DNA of 64,000 nt, from positions 3,534,001-3,598,000 of the forward strand of contig CM074128.1 of assembly GCA_037178625.1 (NCBI GenBank). Reading direction: 5' to 3'. A model generated the notes under the pieces. That model made no database searches. It saw only the letters and a list, made by a program, of their open reading frames with translations, and was not told the DNA's origin. The first letter of the stretch is position 1; the number at the start of each line of letters is the position of its first letter. This document shows positions 20,701 through 30,991 of this stretch, piece by piece. Position numbers and translations under genes: made by a program. The stretch is from Skeletonema tropicum (Eukaryota > Bacillariophyta > Thalassiosirophyceae > Thalassiosirales > Thalassiosiraceae).

Positions 20701-22103
20701 CTCAATTGCAAGAGCCTTGCGCACATTCGACTGAGGTGCCGTCTTATTCGAATCAATAATATCACTCGGCAATTTGATTGCGCCAGGGAGAGGTGCTTCC
20801 GAAACTTTGACAAAGTAGACATCCTTTGACTTTTGACTATTCCGACTTTCTTCACCGCTTCTTGCCGGGGAGATAACCTGCTCCTTACCAACCTTTTCAC
20901 TCTTTTCCAAATCCTGCAATATTGCTGCACCAGCCTTTTGTTTCATCCTTTTGTAGCGTAAATCAAGCTTCATAATCAACTCTTCCTCTCTACCTCTGTA
21001 CTTTGCCAAAACTTTGTCCAGTTGTGGTAGCTTTTGTGGCTCATTGTCTCTGATTAATTTTTCAATGATGGTCCGATAAGATGGTGGAGCAACTGGTGGA
21101 GCAGGTGGGCTAATAGTCTGCTTCGGTGTAGCAGCAGTTGGAGAGAAATTTCCAATGGCTGCGGTACCTTCATATGATTTAGGCGTCCTTGGTGACATGG
21201 GAATGTCCTCATCATCAGCATCATCTCTAGAGCGAGTCAACACTCCTCCAGGGTGCCAATTATAATACGAAGAAGAAGTTGCTCCACCACCACCACGTAC
21301 CACCGAAGGTCCACCAATATCCGCATCAGCATCCAACATTTTCTTCCTCCGTTCATCATGAATCCCACGTTCCAACGCAGGCATCGGAATACACGACGTC
21401 GGATTTGTCGTGTCGCAGCATTATTTTGTTCATCATTCATGGGCGAGGTTGGTGGACTACTGTTATAGTTATACGTCCTTCCGTCACGTACATCCTCCAT
21501 CATGCGTGAGTTCATCCCCGCCGCCCCGCCTGTATAATAGGGTGATCCGTCCATTGGTCTCCCCCGTGACGATGGAGTTGCTGGCTCTACCATGGAATCA
21601 GGAACCAATGTCGATTCAAATCCCTCATCACCCAATTGAGGATGATAATGTACCAACACCTGTTTCCTCGTAGTAGTAGCAGCTTTGGTGGCTATTCTCG
21701 ATTTTGGCCTGCTTAGTGAATCTTCGTCATCTGGCATGTCATCTTCGTGCCTGAATGTCTTAATTGTTGACGACTTGGAATGCCCCCCAATTGATACATA
21801 ACCAGATGATACGGGTGTTTCACGTTGTCCCAGCAAGACGTGATGAGTAGGAAATTCTTCGCTGTCGGCCAGCTCTTGCTCCTTTGCAGCTGGCACTTCT
21901 CCGAGGAGACCATTGCGGTCATGAGGATTGTCGTATTGACCGTCATTAGTGGCGGGATTGTGCACATTCGCTTCGAAAGATGATTCATCATTTTCTGCTG
22001 GCTGCTCGATGTTCCTGTGTGTCTGCTGAATGATCTCAGATGAAGAAGTTGAACTCTCCTCATCTGTGGGACCTCCATCGTCTTCGTCTTTTCGTGGACT
22101 CAT
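17701..22103 (-). CDS. Large SH3 and tandem-WW scaffold protein (one frame break)
   Basis: Start MSPRKDEDDGGPTDEE at 22103. The reading frame shifts by -1 between about 21385 and 21420 and then runs to 17701, giving about 1438 aa. Most of it is acidic, low-complexity and probably disordered. A coiled coil (AIALRKAQRELEKEKKARME onwards) lies near 19830-19950. An SH3 domain is encoded at about 19010-19200 (TMTFEGNRAKGQLSFITGSK, then WWLGRCGKQTGWFPANAVVP). Two WW domains follow: EWRAAEDPGTGLTYYYHLKT with TTWDKPADF (about 18305-18500), and IKWRSAIDAATGRTYYYVKG with ETFWEKPKD at the C-terminus. The first WW domain is split by an 87-nt GT-AG intron (18343-18429) that keeps frame and has no stop. 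SH3 and WW domains bind proline-rich ligands, so a scaffold role is inferred; no specific orthologue is recognised. Confidence 0.8.
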
Positions 22104-22497
22104 CTTATACTATTGTAGTGGTGCTGCTGCCGGATAAGAAGTGCAATAGGAAGGATAGCGACGATATGTTGAACAAGAACGGAAGACAAAACTTGTTCCA
22201 ACTTCATTCTTGTACGATAAGTACTTATATAGTTCTTGTAGTTCTTGGTCAAAAAGTGCGCCTTTTCAATACGGTACTGGATAGCACAGCAAATCCGATA
22301 AAGAAGAAAATGCCTAATCAGATCCAGTGCTGTTTGTTTGTATGTAGTATGTGCTTTCGTACAAAATCAGCAAGACTCACCCATCGGCTGTTCGGCGGCG
22401 CGGATGCGCGGCATAAACGGGACAAGTATGCATCATTTCAATTTCAATTGATCCGGCGGCAACAGTCAACCCCAACTGCTACTTCTACTTAGCAACC
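22104..22497. promoter_or_regulatory. Divergent region SH3-WW gene/PLAC8 gene
   Basis: 394 bp between opposite start codons. A GC-rich patch (GTTCGGCGGCGCGGATGCGC) sits at about 22388. No other signal is recognised. Confidence 0.4.
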
Positions 22498-23617
22498 ATG
22501 GCGACCGAAACCGAGCCCGAGACCATCTACAAGGAGTCACCCTTCCAAGAGGAGGTCGATAACACTATCCCAACGAAGGTGCACATCGTTGCTCCAAGCA
22601 CTTTGCCCGAGGGTTATGTGTTTGATGCGGAAGTTGGTCCTCCGGGGGATCTCAAGACGATTACTGTCGAAGTGGTGAGTTTTTTCATTGCATTTTTTAT
22701 GTGTGATGGTTGGCATTCGGCATGTGCCGTAGGTAGCAGGTTGTCTGTATTTTGATGCAGAATACTTAAAGGTCGAAAAAGTGCGTTTGCAGCAGATGTG
22801 CTACTTATCTTTCTATCATCTGAGTCGTTCCCATCTCGAAGCGAACTCTTTTCAATACCAATGATATGCGCACACTTTCCAACTAACGCAAACGCCCATC
22901 TCAATTCACAGCCACCAGGAGGAGTCGTCGAAGGTCAAATTTTCCTCGCTCCCCTCCCTGCAGACTTTGGAGATAATTTACCTCGGGTGAATATCCCCAC
23001 TGGCAAATGGAAGGATGGATTGTTTGATATATTCAGTGCTGGAGTTTTCCATCCCAGTGTCGTGTGTGGCTTTTGCTTTACTCAAGGTGAGTTGCAAAAT
23101 GCAAATCAGTTGTGAAGTTTATGCTGTGTCTGTATGCTCTTTCTATTTCTGACGTCAATTCTTTATCTATTCAGTCGGAATGGGACAACTCATGCAGAGG
23201 TTACGCTTGAATTGGCTCGGCGAAGGAGGCGAAGACGAAAGTGCCAAAATCTCCTTCAAGATAGTCCTCACTCTTGTCATCTGCTACACTATCTTCTCTG
23301 TTGCACTCGAATTGGCGGCACTGGACTACTACCACTACAACATTCCGGCATACGTTCCCTCTCTGAAATTTATCGGTGGGGTCATTTTCACAATCTATTC
23401 GATCATTGCCTTGATGAGGGTCCGAGAGAGTGTTCGTGCAAAGTATTCCATTCCAGAGGGTACTAGGTGTGCTGGCTGCGAGGATGTGGTGTATTCGGCA
23501 TGTTGCTCTTGCTGCGTTGTAGCGCAGATTGCCAGGCATACTGGAGAATATGAGACGTACAAAGGAAGCTTCTTTAGCGAGACTGGAATGGCACCTGGCG
23601 TCCCACAAATTGTTTAA
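22498..23617 (+). CDS. PLAC8-domain cysteine-rich membrane protein
   Basis: Three exons (22498-22674, 22912-23086, 23175-23617) join in frame to 264 aa. The N-terminal about 60 residues are acidic and proline-containing. The PLAC8 signature begins GKWKDGLFDIFSAGVFHPSV with CGFCFTQ, followed by MGQLMQRLRLNW. A hydrophobic pair of segments (ISFKIVLTLVICYTIFSVAL; FIGGVIFTIYSIIALMRV) is inserted. The second cysteine cluster is EGTRCAGCEDVVYSACCSCC with VVAQIARH. PLAC8 proteins in plants and algae are membrane proteins linked to cell-size control and divalent-metal tolerance; the specific role here is unknown. Family identification rests on the two cysteine clusters and their spacing. Confidence 0.85.
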
Positions 23618-23787
23618 TGAGGAGCAACAGCCAAGTCTAGGAAAGAGTGACATAACAACAGAAGCAAGTGATGGATAGTTGTGGCAGTCACATATGTATT
23701 GTAAAACTATAGGCCGAAATATATGTCGTGTAACAAAACCAAATCAATGTGTCTTGAAGTTATCTTGTCGACTAAGTACCTACTAAT

Positions 23788-24840
23788 CTACATGTCACTT
23801 CTTGAAAATCCATATGCCTGTTGGAACTCGTTGTCCATCTCTTCCTCTTCTCTTCCAAGCTCGTCTTCTAGTGCAGCTCTTTCCTCTGCTTTCTCCAACT
23901 TATCTGCCATTCGCAATGCCTTGGACTTCTTACCAGAACGACTGTCAATATCTTGCCTCTCCAGATGCAAGCGGCCAATAGTTTCACCGAATATGTTGGT
24001 TGTCTGATTCTTCTTCTTCCTGGCCTTGACGCCTTGTGGTTGCTTCATGGCCAACTTCCATAGATCAGGCGAGGCGAATTCAGTTCGTCGAATTTTGAAG
24101 TCCATATCTGGACCGCTGGGAGTAAGATAAGGGACAGGAGCTTTGCCTCCCTTGGGATCTTTCTTCAATTTCATGTAATATGTTCGTTGATGGATGATTG
24201 GATTAGTCTCAGCACCTGCAATGCTTGCCTCTGCTGCTGTGAATACCATAACATGATCTAATCCACTTAGAATCAACGAATCCACTGGGTCTCCACGATA
24301 AAAGTCAATAAGTAAGTTTTGCAACCTCTTCAAATTGATATCTGATGACCATAAATCTCCCACAAATTGAAGTAATGGTTTACTCCCTACACGCTGCTTC
24401 GGCAATCCAGGAAAGTCAGCCACAGAGCGATATTGCAAAATGCCAAGTTCTACCATATCCAAGACACGCCTATCAAATGTTCGGCCCATGACAAGATTGT
24501 TTGGTCGTTTTTTATTGTGACTTGCCAATGCAAATACAGCTGCATCATTTTTGGTAGTTAAGAACTCCAAACTCTGCTGTCCTTCATCATCAAATGGGAC
24601 AATCATATTGTTCTTTGAAAGTAACTTTGCGTGAGGTGCTTGCACAGAACGCATATCCTTCAGCACAGTAGACATGGCATCTGAGCATCGAATGCCTTTG
24701 AGAAGGAGAGAGCCTTTGGCACCTTCCTTGAGTTGTGATTCAGTTGTTTTGAGGTATCTTTGTACTCTGGCCTTGGGTTGTTTTCCACCGGAAATCACCT
24801 TTGCTTTCGCCTGCTTGGCTTGATGAGGTGTCGGAGCCAT
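23788..24840 (-). CDS. RPF2: Ribosome biogenesis factor RPF2 (Brix domain)
   Basis: Single exon, 350 aa. RPF2 acts in the nucleolus with RRS1 to bring the 5S RNP into the pre-60S particle. The N-terminus is basic (MAPTPHQAKQAKAKVISGGK). The Brix-type core includes LLLKGIRCSDAMSTVLKDM, then FALASHNKKRPNNLVMGRTF, DFPGLPKQRVGSKPLLQFVG, SGLDHVMVFTA and IIHQRTYYMKLKK. The C-terminus carries DMDFKIRRTEFASPDLWKLA, a conserved RPF2 stretch, and an acidic coiled-coil tail. Head to head with uS19, another ribosome gene. Confidence 0.92.
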   Translation of the reverse strand: MAPTPHQAKQAKAKVISGGKQPKARVQRYLKTTESQLKEGAKGSLLLKGIRCSDAMSTVLKDMRSVQAPHAKLLSKNNMIVPFDDEGQQSLEFLTTKNDAAVFALASHNKKRPNNLVMGRTFDRRVLDMVELGILQYRSVADFPGLPKQRVGSKPLLQFVGDLWSSDINLKRLQNLLIDFYRGDPVDSLILSGLDHVMVFTAAEASIAGAETNPIIHQRTYYMKLKKDPKGGKAPVPYLTPSGPDMDFKIRRTEFASPDLWKLAMKQPQGVKARKKKNQTTNIFGETIGRLHLERQDIDSRSGKKSKALRMADKLEKAEERAALEDELGREEEEMDNEFQQAYGFSRSDM

Positions 24841-25526
24841 CTTTAAATATTGCTGTATGTATTGCCTTGCTAAGCTTGTAACTGGAGAGTGTGAGCTATT
24901 GGCAGCTGTGTAAGAGAATATTTAGTGATAGTGGTGCAGTAGTAATGCTGCTCTTTGTAGTGATTGTTCTGTAGGATAGGATGGATGCTACTGCGCTTAT
25001 TCATCTTGCATGTTGATTGATTGGCGGAACGATGGCGCAAGTCTGTATGTCGAGATTTTGACATTCAGTTATTGACACTCTAGGAAGAAGCAGAGCAAGA
25101 GGGAGGAGAGCTATTAGGAGAGGTGTTTACTCCTTACTTGAAATAATTGCAAAAATCACCGTAGGAATTAGTAGCCTAATCGCTTGAACTTCTCCAATTC
25201 AGCCTCCACTTTCATCATCTCTCACCTTTCACCCTCCGCTCTTGTTGTACATCGTAGTATCAATAGACTCAGGTATGTCGAGCACGGCAACAATGGCGAT
25301 AGTAGCGGTGCAAGCCGCCTCATGATGGGTGCATTATAATAATTGTAGGCTAGACCGTAGGAGTTTGCCATTGTGCACAACTCACGGCCAGGACAACTTT
25401 GGATGGCACCCAACTCGAAGCGACCTCATCACAAAAACAATTTGATCACCTATTATTATTCAGTTTCTAACTTTTTACTTTGTCCACTCGGAATCCTCTA
25501 ATTCATAGCCACGAAATATAGACAAT
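24841..25526. promoter_or_regulatory. Divergent region RPF2/uS19
   Basis: 686 bp between a ribosome-assembly gene and a ribosomal-protein gene transcribed away from each other, so co-regulation is plausible. AT-rich, with no RNA gene or repeat that I can identify. Confidence 0.45.
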
Positions 25527-25970
25527 ATGGACGCCGAGAAAGTTGCCGAATTGCGTAAGAAGCGTACCTTCAAGAAGTTTACCTTCCGTGGTATTGAGCT
25601 CGATGCTCTTCTTGACCTCACCAACGATGAGCTCATGGACCTTGTCACCGCCAGGGCACGCAGGCGTATGTCTCGTGGTTTGAAGCGCAAGCCTATGGCC
25701 CTCATCAAGCGTCTTCGTCAGGCCAAGAAGGAGGCTGCTCCCGGAGAAAAGCCCAGGGGTATTAAGACACACCTCCGTAACATGATTATAGTGCCAGAGA
25801 TGATCGGATCAATCGTTGGTATTTACAACGGAAAGATGTTCTGTGGTGTTGAAATGAAGCCAGAGATGGTTGGAATGTACCTTGGAGAATTTGCTATCAC
25901 ATACAAGCCTGTCAGGCACGGACGTCCTGGTGTTTCCGCTGCTCACCAAACTCGTTTCATTCCTCTTTAA
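25527..25970 (+). CDS. RPS15: 40S ribosomal protein uS19 (S15)
   Basis: Single exon, 147 aa, a small-subunit head protein near the decoding region. Hallmarks are [80 protein letters not shown] and the C-terminal [16 protein letters not shown]. Length and ending agree with eukaryotic S15. No frame problem. Start context is AATATGG. Confidence 0.96.
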   Translation: MDAEKVAELRKKRTFKKFTFRGIELDALLDLTNDELMDLVTARARRRMSRGLKRKPMALIKRLRQAKKEAAPGEKPRGIKTHLRNMIIVPEMIGSIVGIYNGKMFCGVEMKPEMVGMYLGEFAITYKPVRHGRPGVSAAHQTRFIPL

Positions 25971-26196
25971 GTAGTATATATTAGTAAAAACAAAGAGTTG
26001 CAGTCAATTTTGCCTTTGTTTGCTGAACATAATATGTGGATACGTCATGACTTATCAGGTGTTGCAATTATTTCGAACAAAAACACTATGTTGTTCAAGC
26101 GCAGAGTTGTAAACGAAAACCTGGACAGTCGTCTGGCGTGAGATAGTTATGTAAAACACTGATGCAAGAGAGTGACCTGATAATTTATCTTTTACA

Positions 26197-27324
26197 TTAG
26201 ATCTCTGCACGCTGTGGGAAGAAAATGGTACTTCGAGCAGCAATCAGATCAGCTACTGGCTCAACAACTCCTGGAACAAATCCAAAACGGGTGAAGAATT
26301 TGTGATAAGGCATGTTCTCATCTTCTTCACTCTTGTACCGGTTAAAAAGTTCATCACCTGATTTGATTGCTTTGGTTGCCTTGACTTCAACAATAGACCC
26401 ACCATCGCCTCTTGTGAAACTCTCCGTGTTAGGTGTATTTGAATGCTGAAGCATATCAAAAAGAGGCTCTAAACGATCCTCTTGTTTATTCTCTCCAACT
26501 GTTTCAGCAAAAGCACGCGTCAGCATGATCACAAACGATCCTCTCACAGCCTCTTCAAGACCTTCCAATATTTCATCGCCTGATGATTCAGGTTCTGGTT
26601 CTTGTTGCCAAGGGAAACGAAACCCTTCGTCTTTAATCTCAGGTTCCTCTGCTCTAGCCTTGCGGATCACTGGCGAAATGATGGCATCGAGTACCTTTGT
26701 TGCCATTTTGACAGACGCTCTTGTTTCAGTAGCGTCCTTGTATGCCAGGCTACCTTTAAGTAATGCATCTACATCTTCATCCTTCCAAAAAAGAACATGT
26801 TCTTGCGCATTAACTCCTCTACCCCAAGGAAGTGTTCGTAGATAAGGTGCAAATTTGATATTGGCAAGCCTCCTCATCTCAGAATCATCCTCAACTGTTG
26901 CACCCTCTGATATTCTCCTGTCAAACTCTTTCAGCAGCAAGTATTCTTTTGCCAAATAACCAGCCATTATAACTGTGTCGGATCCTGGACCAGCTTTCTT
27001 GAGCAGATTTGCAAATGATGGTCCACACTCCAAATCTTCTAGAGCATCTTGTAGAGTTACACAGCAGCCTACCGGGATTTTAAGTAATATTTCTCCCTCA
27101 TCGATATCTTCTCCTGCGAAAGCACCGTACCCACCAGTAGCAAGACCACCACGAGTCGATGGTCTTATCTCTAATTTGGGAGAAATGAATGAGTCATCAG
27201 CCGAAAGTAACCACTCCTTGAGATCAGCGTAGCGGCTTTTTGCAGAACCAACCGAAGTAGTGCTGAATGCATTGCACGACACACCCAAGCTCAGAAAGTA
27301 GGCTATACAAGCTAATAACTTCAT
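26197..27324 (-). CDS. SET-domain protein lysine methyltransferase, probably plastid
   Basis: Single exon of 375 aa. ATG 27324 gives MKLLACIAYFLSLGVSCNAF, a signal peptide ending in NAFST, which resembles the diatom ASAFAP motif, so plastid import is likely. The split SET domain is recognisable: GGYGAFAGEDIDEGEILLKI (SET-N), LPWGRGVNAQEHVLFWKDED, a long helical insert, EDRLEPLFDMLQHSNTPNTE (cofactor and substrate-binding NH.. region) and KATKAIKSGDELFNRYKSEE. This layout is that of the Rubisco large-subunit methyltransferase/SETD3-SETD6 class, which methylates non-histone proteins. The substrate cannot be deduced. The upstream flank carries a MITE whose end lies 76 bp before the start codon. 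Confidence 0.82.
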   Translation of the reverse strand: MKLLACIAYFLSLGVSCNAFSTTSVGSAKSRYADLKEWLLSADDSFISPKLEIRPSTRGGLATGGYGAFAGEDIDEGEILLKIPVGCCVTLQDALEDLECGPSFANLLKKAGPGSDTVIMAGYLAKEYLLLKEFDRRISEGATVEDDSEMRRLANIKFAPYLRTLPWGRGVNAQEHVLFWKDEDVDALLKGSLAYKDATETRASVKMATKVLDAIISPVIRKARAEEPEIKDEGFRFPWQQEPEPESSGDEILEGLEEAVRGSFVIMLTRAFAETVGENKQEDRLEPLFDMLQHSNTPNTESFTRGDGGSIVEVKATKAIKSGDELFNRYKSEEDENMPYHKFFTRFGFVPGVVEPVADLIAARSTIFFPQRAEI

Positions 27325-27399
27325 TTTCACACTAACACTAATGCAACACTCCTCCAGTGCTCAAAGAGTGTTGCAAGTTGACAGTGGAAGCAAAAAAAG

Positions 27400-27719
27400 T
27401 AGAGGTCCATCCCGAACCGGGACGGCCGGGACGGGACGGGATTTTTTCGACCGGATAATCCGATCTGTCCCATCAAACCCCGATCCGGGTGATCCGGGAT
27501 TTGGGTTTTTGCCCGAATTCGCGCCCAAGACGCGAGTTTCTCAAAGTAGCGAACTCCATTCGGGTGTCTAGTAAGACTGTTCTCCCCATTATTTCGTCAA
27601 AATACCCATAATTATACACAACTAACCAAAACCGTATTATCCGGATTATCCGTCCCGTCGGACCCCGTCCCGCTCCGGAAACCGGATAGGGTGACGGGAC
27701 GGTTCGGGATGGACCTCTA
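27400..27719. mobile_element. hAT-type MITE, 320 bp, with 8-bp target duplication
   Basis: Perfect 20-bp terminal inverted repeats (TAGAGGTCCATCCCGAACCG) end at 27400 and 27719. The 8-mer AAAAAAAG lies directly outside both ends (27392-27399 and 27720-27727), a target-site duplication. An 8-bp duplication plus TIRs starting TAGAG fit the hAT superfamily. No transposase ORF is present, so it is non-autonomous. The interior is GC-rich and self-complementary (for example CCGGATAATCCG). It sits just upstream of the SET-domain gene. Confidence 0.85.
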
Positions 27720-27727
27720 AAAAAAAG

Positions 27728-28159
27728 CAAACAAGCGAAAGCAAGAGCAAGAAGAAGCAAAAGCAAAAAGAGAAAGGAAGAACTCAAAGAAGTGCAAGAA
27801 GTTATGTAGAAGTTGCATGTTGCAAGTTGCAAGTTGATCTACTTAACTTACCTACTCTCTGTTATATGATGTTAGTAAAGAGCAAGAAGATTTGCAACTA
27901 AATATACTGCGTGATGTGAAATCGTAATTGGCAAGGGAAAATGCAAGTACAATAGAACCACGGACAGGAATATGTAGTACCATCATCTGCATTACGCATG
28001 CAAGATATTGTCAAAGATAGATGGAAACGGGTACTATCTATTTACTCGCATCTAAAAATTACAACACTCTTTATAGAACCCACTCCAATAAAGAAGGTTC
28101 AAACATATAGTGCAAATGCACGCTAGCTCATACTTTGGATGAGAGAAAGTTCTCATTAA
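27728..28159. other. Intergenic, purine-rich low complexity then unremarkable
   Basis: Starts with AAGC/AAGA-type low-complexity sequence and short GCAAGTT repeats near 27815-27835, then ordinary AT-rich sequence up to the next gene's stop codon. No gene seen. Confidence 0.4.
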
Positions 28160-28890
28160 TCACTGGTCTATCACAACAAGCCAGCCATCCTTCGTCTCCC
28201 TATCACTTTCTACCATGAAGTATTCGGACGAATCAATCTTCTTCTCAAGATCACTGACCAAGTTGTCTTTCACATTATCATCTATATTTGTATTGATTCC
28301 GGCTTTCTTCTGTTCTCTCTCAATATATTCGTCATGCAGTTCCAGTTTTGAAATACTACCAACAACTGAGCTCTGAGCATCACTATCACTCAAACTATCA
28401 ACATTATTCAGGTTGCCTCCTATGTGAATTGGCATGTAACAAAATGGTGTTAAATTCTTACACTTACTCACGATACATCTTTGTTTAGGAAATTACACTT
28501 ACCTTTTGATGTGGAGGAGGCTGATGTCTCAATCGTCCTCATTTTGGATGTTTTTGTCCGTCTTGCACGTCTGTGACACCCCCTGACTTTGCTAGCACAT
28601 GATTTGATGTCGGTAGCTTGCTCATCTGCATCTGAATGGCTTGAAGATGATGTTGACATTGTCCTATGTTCTGAACTATCAAACTCTTCATTAAGAACTG
28701 CTAATGCATTATCTACGACTGCAAGAATTGCAGACATTGGTCGTCTGATTGATGATGTGATAGAAGAACCAAAATTGACTCCATCCTCATAAGAGGGTAA
28801 ACCAAACAAACTGAAGAAGTCGGGTTCTTGTTCTTGTTGATGTTCCATAACATCAATAACTTCCTTTTTGACTGAACGAGCAGATGACAT
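28160..28890 (-). CDS. Unrecognised serine-rich protein, two exons
   Basis: I do not recognise this protein. Exon 1 (28503-28890) starts MSSARSVKKEVIDVMEHQQE. A GT-AG intron (28420-28502) joins it to exon 2 (28160-28419) in frame at TSKGGNLNNVDS, giving 215 aa. The first part has a patch DFFSLFGLPSYEDGVNFGSS and a basic cluster CHRRARRTKTSKMR that could be a nuclear localisation signal. The second half is acidic and helical (ELHDEYIEREQKKAG) and ends ETKDGWLVVIDQ. The exact in-phase splice supports a real gene. It stands isolated between two mobile elements, so it may be lineage-specific. Confidence 0.55.
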
Positions 28891-29206
28891 ATTTTCTATT
28901 CATAACACAACATATACGACACTGAGAGACATAAGAGACGACAACGTATTTGCTGAAACGAGTTGCAACCACAAACAGATACACTGCTGTTGATGCTTCG
29001 AGTATGATTTATGGCTCCGATGTTGACACGGAACACACCGCTCTTGCGTTGCGTCTCTCCTCCACATCTTTGGTGAGAGAACTTTCTGACGGCTGTCCTT
29101 GAGGTTGAGAACCTCCTTGGAGGTTTGACATCACTAAATGGCACTCACGTCGCAGCAGCCAAAATGTCACGCCTTTGATTTTCTTCTTTCGAAATCTGCG
29201 TGTCGG
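28891..29206. other. Intergenic 5' of the unrecognised gene
   Basis: Should hold the promoter of the 28160-28890 gene. A minus-strand open frame (28896-29144) has no recognisable product and I do not call it. Confidence 0.35.
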
Positions 29207-29213
29207 TCGTTAT

Positions 29214-30870
29214 TCTGGGTTCCCTCCTGGCCAAAACCACTAATTAGTGGTCATACGTAGGGGGTAGTTAGAGGACATTCTAACACCTCCCAAACCCTAA
29301 CATTCAAGGAATACACCACCAAAGACCTCTACAACAGAGTCCAAGCCCAAAAATCCGCAATGAAAACGCCCAAATAGAAGTAGAGATAGCTATATACACA
29401 CCATAAAATCGCTATTTTAGTGACCACTAATTAGTGGTCGAGAATTATGTGTTGTTGTGTAATTGTTTATGCTTCCCCCAACAAACAGTGCACATGGGAA
29501 CCTTCTTATGATATGTGGAGTAGGTTTTGACCTCTATGCGGCATGTGGCACGCCTATCCTTGATGTACTGTGTGCCAACCTTCTGCCGACATTTTGTAAA
29601 ATCTGGCTTGAATTCAAGCACGGGCTTGACCGTCTAGCTCGCCTGTTGGGGCGAATAGGAGAGCAGGAAGCTTTCCTGCACTGCATATGATGTTGTTCTA
29701 ACATTTACTTGGCTGATTGACGACGAAAATCACGTTGGGGTGGAGAATTCTCAACTCTAGTATGCGATATCTTGACACGAGAAGGGCGCAAATTAACGCA
29801 AATTCTGCTGAAATGAGGTGTAGGCGCAGGTTTAGCGGAGATAACAGCCAATCAAAGGATATCGTCGTGTACATTAATGTCGTTGTGGTCGCTGTGCAAG
29901 AGATCACCATCGGATTTGCATTACTTATTGGCCAAACATACATCATAGAGTGGTGATTTGGTGCTGATGGATGCCAATTTTTTTTTGGAAAAAATGCGCT
30001 ACACCACAACCTGGCATCACCTGCAGCCGCCCTGTCATTAATTTGGACCATTCCACCAACAATATTCCTATAATTAATATCATATGATGCTGTCTTTGTT
30101 TTTATTCCATTTAAAGCGGTTGATTTGTCGAATAATTATTGAATATTGCCATTATATTTGTGTCGATAAATCGTCATCATCGCATCCCCGTCGCTTCAAT
30201 TCATGTGAGATGCTAACCAAAACGAACTCTCTTGGGTAGATGGGCCGCTTTCCATGTCCCCATCTGTAGATAGGTTGGCCGCTTTGGGTAGGGATCGTTG
30301 TTTTCGAGTAGAATACCGTCGTATGTCGACTGCAAATAACTTTGCATGGTGGTTGGGACATCATCCGGTTGCCGGTGAAGTTTGTGCATGATTGTTGTAG
30401 GATCCAGGCCATCTCGATGCTCTTCTTCGACCACCTGGTTAGCCACTCATATTGTGACTGTTGTGGTATGCTTTCTGATGGGTAAAAGCATCTACTAAAT
30501 GCAGATACGACGGCTCGTATGCTGGGCCTCTTTCGCCATGGTGATGGTGTGATGAAATGTGAGTTCTACGGGTGGCAACATTTTTGATATCAATTCCTAC
30601 GTACCCCCAAGTTGAAGTTGCAAAACTTCCGAAAAAAACTCGTCGGCTGTTCGCCAAATTTGTCAGTAGGCTAGTGTTTGAACGTTAATAGGTTGGGCCC
30701 TCTCCAGGGAACACGTGAGATAATAGGTGTACGCCTTGTCAAGACATTGAAGAGGGTGCCACCTGAATTTGATAACGTTTGAGTGATTATAAGGGGGTCG
30801 TAGGAGATCGTAAACTGACCACTAATTAGTGGTTTTTCCGCTAATTAGTGGCCCCAGGAGGGAACCCAAT
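29214..30870. mobile_element. 1.66-kb inverted-repeat element with 7-bp target duplication
   Basis: GGGTTCCCTCCTGG at 29217-29230 is repeated as its reverse complement at 30854-30867, and TCGTTAT flanks both ends (29207-29213 and 30871-30877). Just inside each end lie copies of the palindrome CCACTAATTAGTGG: 29237-29250, 29424-29437 (extended to 18 bp, GACCACTAATTAGTGGTC), 30819-30832, plus a half copy at 30841-30851. They look like subterminal protein-binding sites. I see only a degraded open frame inside (30213-30657). The superfamily is not assigned. Confidence 0.75.
30213..30657 (-). pseudogene. Degraded open frame inside the inverted-repeat element
   Basis: Two minus-strand frames join with one extra base near 30447. 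The first, open upstream with no ATG, contains RTHISSHHHHGERGPAYEPS and FTHQKAYHNSHNM. The second reads VANQVVEEEHRDGLDPTTIM, then TYDGILLENNDPYPKRPTYL and GTWKAAHLPKRVRFG. The composition looks protein-like, but I recognise no family and see no transposase catalytic motif. It is probably a remnant of element-borne coding sequence or a captured gene fragment. Confidence 0.35.
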
Positions 30871-30991
30871 TCGTTATGATATATTATTTAGCTCGTTGCA
30901 CGCTTTCATACATTGCTGAAGTAGGTAGTTACTTATGTTGTGTAGTTCGGATTGGGTATGGTAAACAATACTTCCCTATTACCCAGCACTG

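Noticed and set aside
21340..21400. 53-nt GT-AG intron to explain the frame change in the SH3/WW gene
   Set aside because: Shorter than any measured intron here, and the joined sequence meets a stop soon after.
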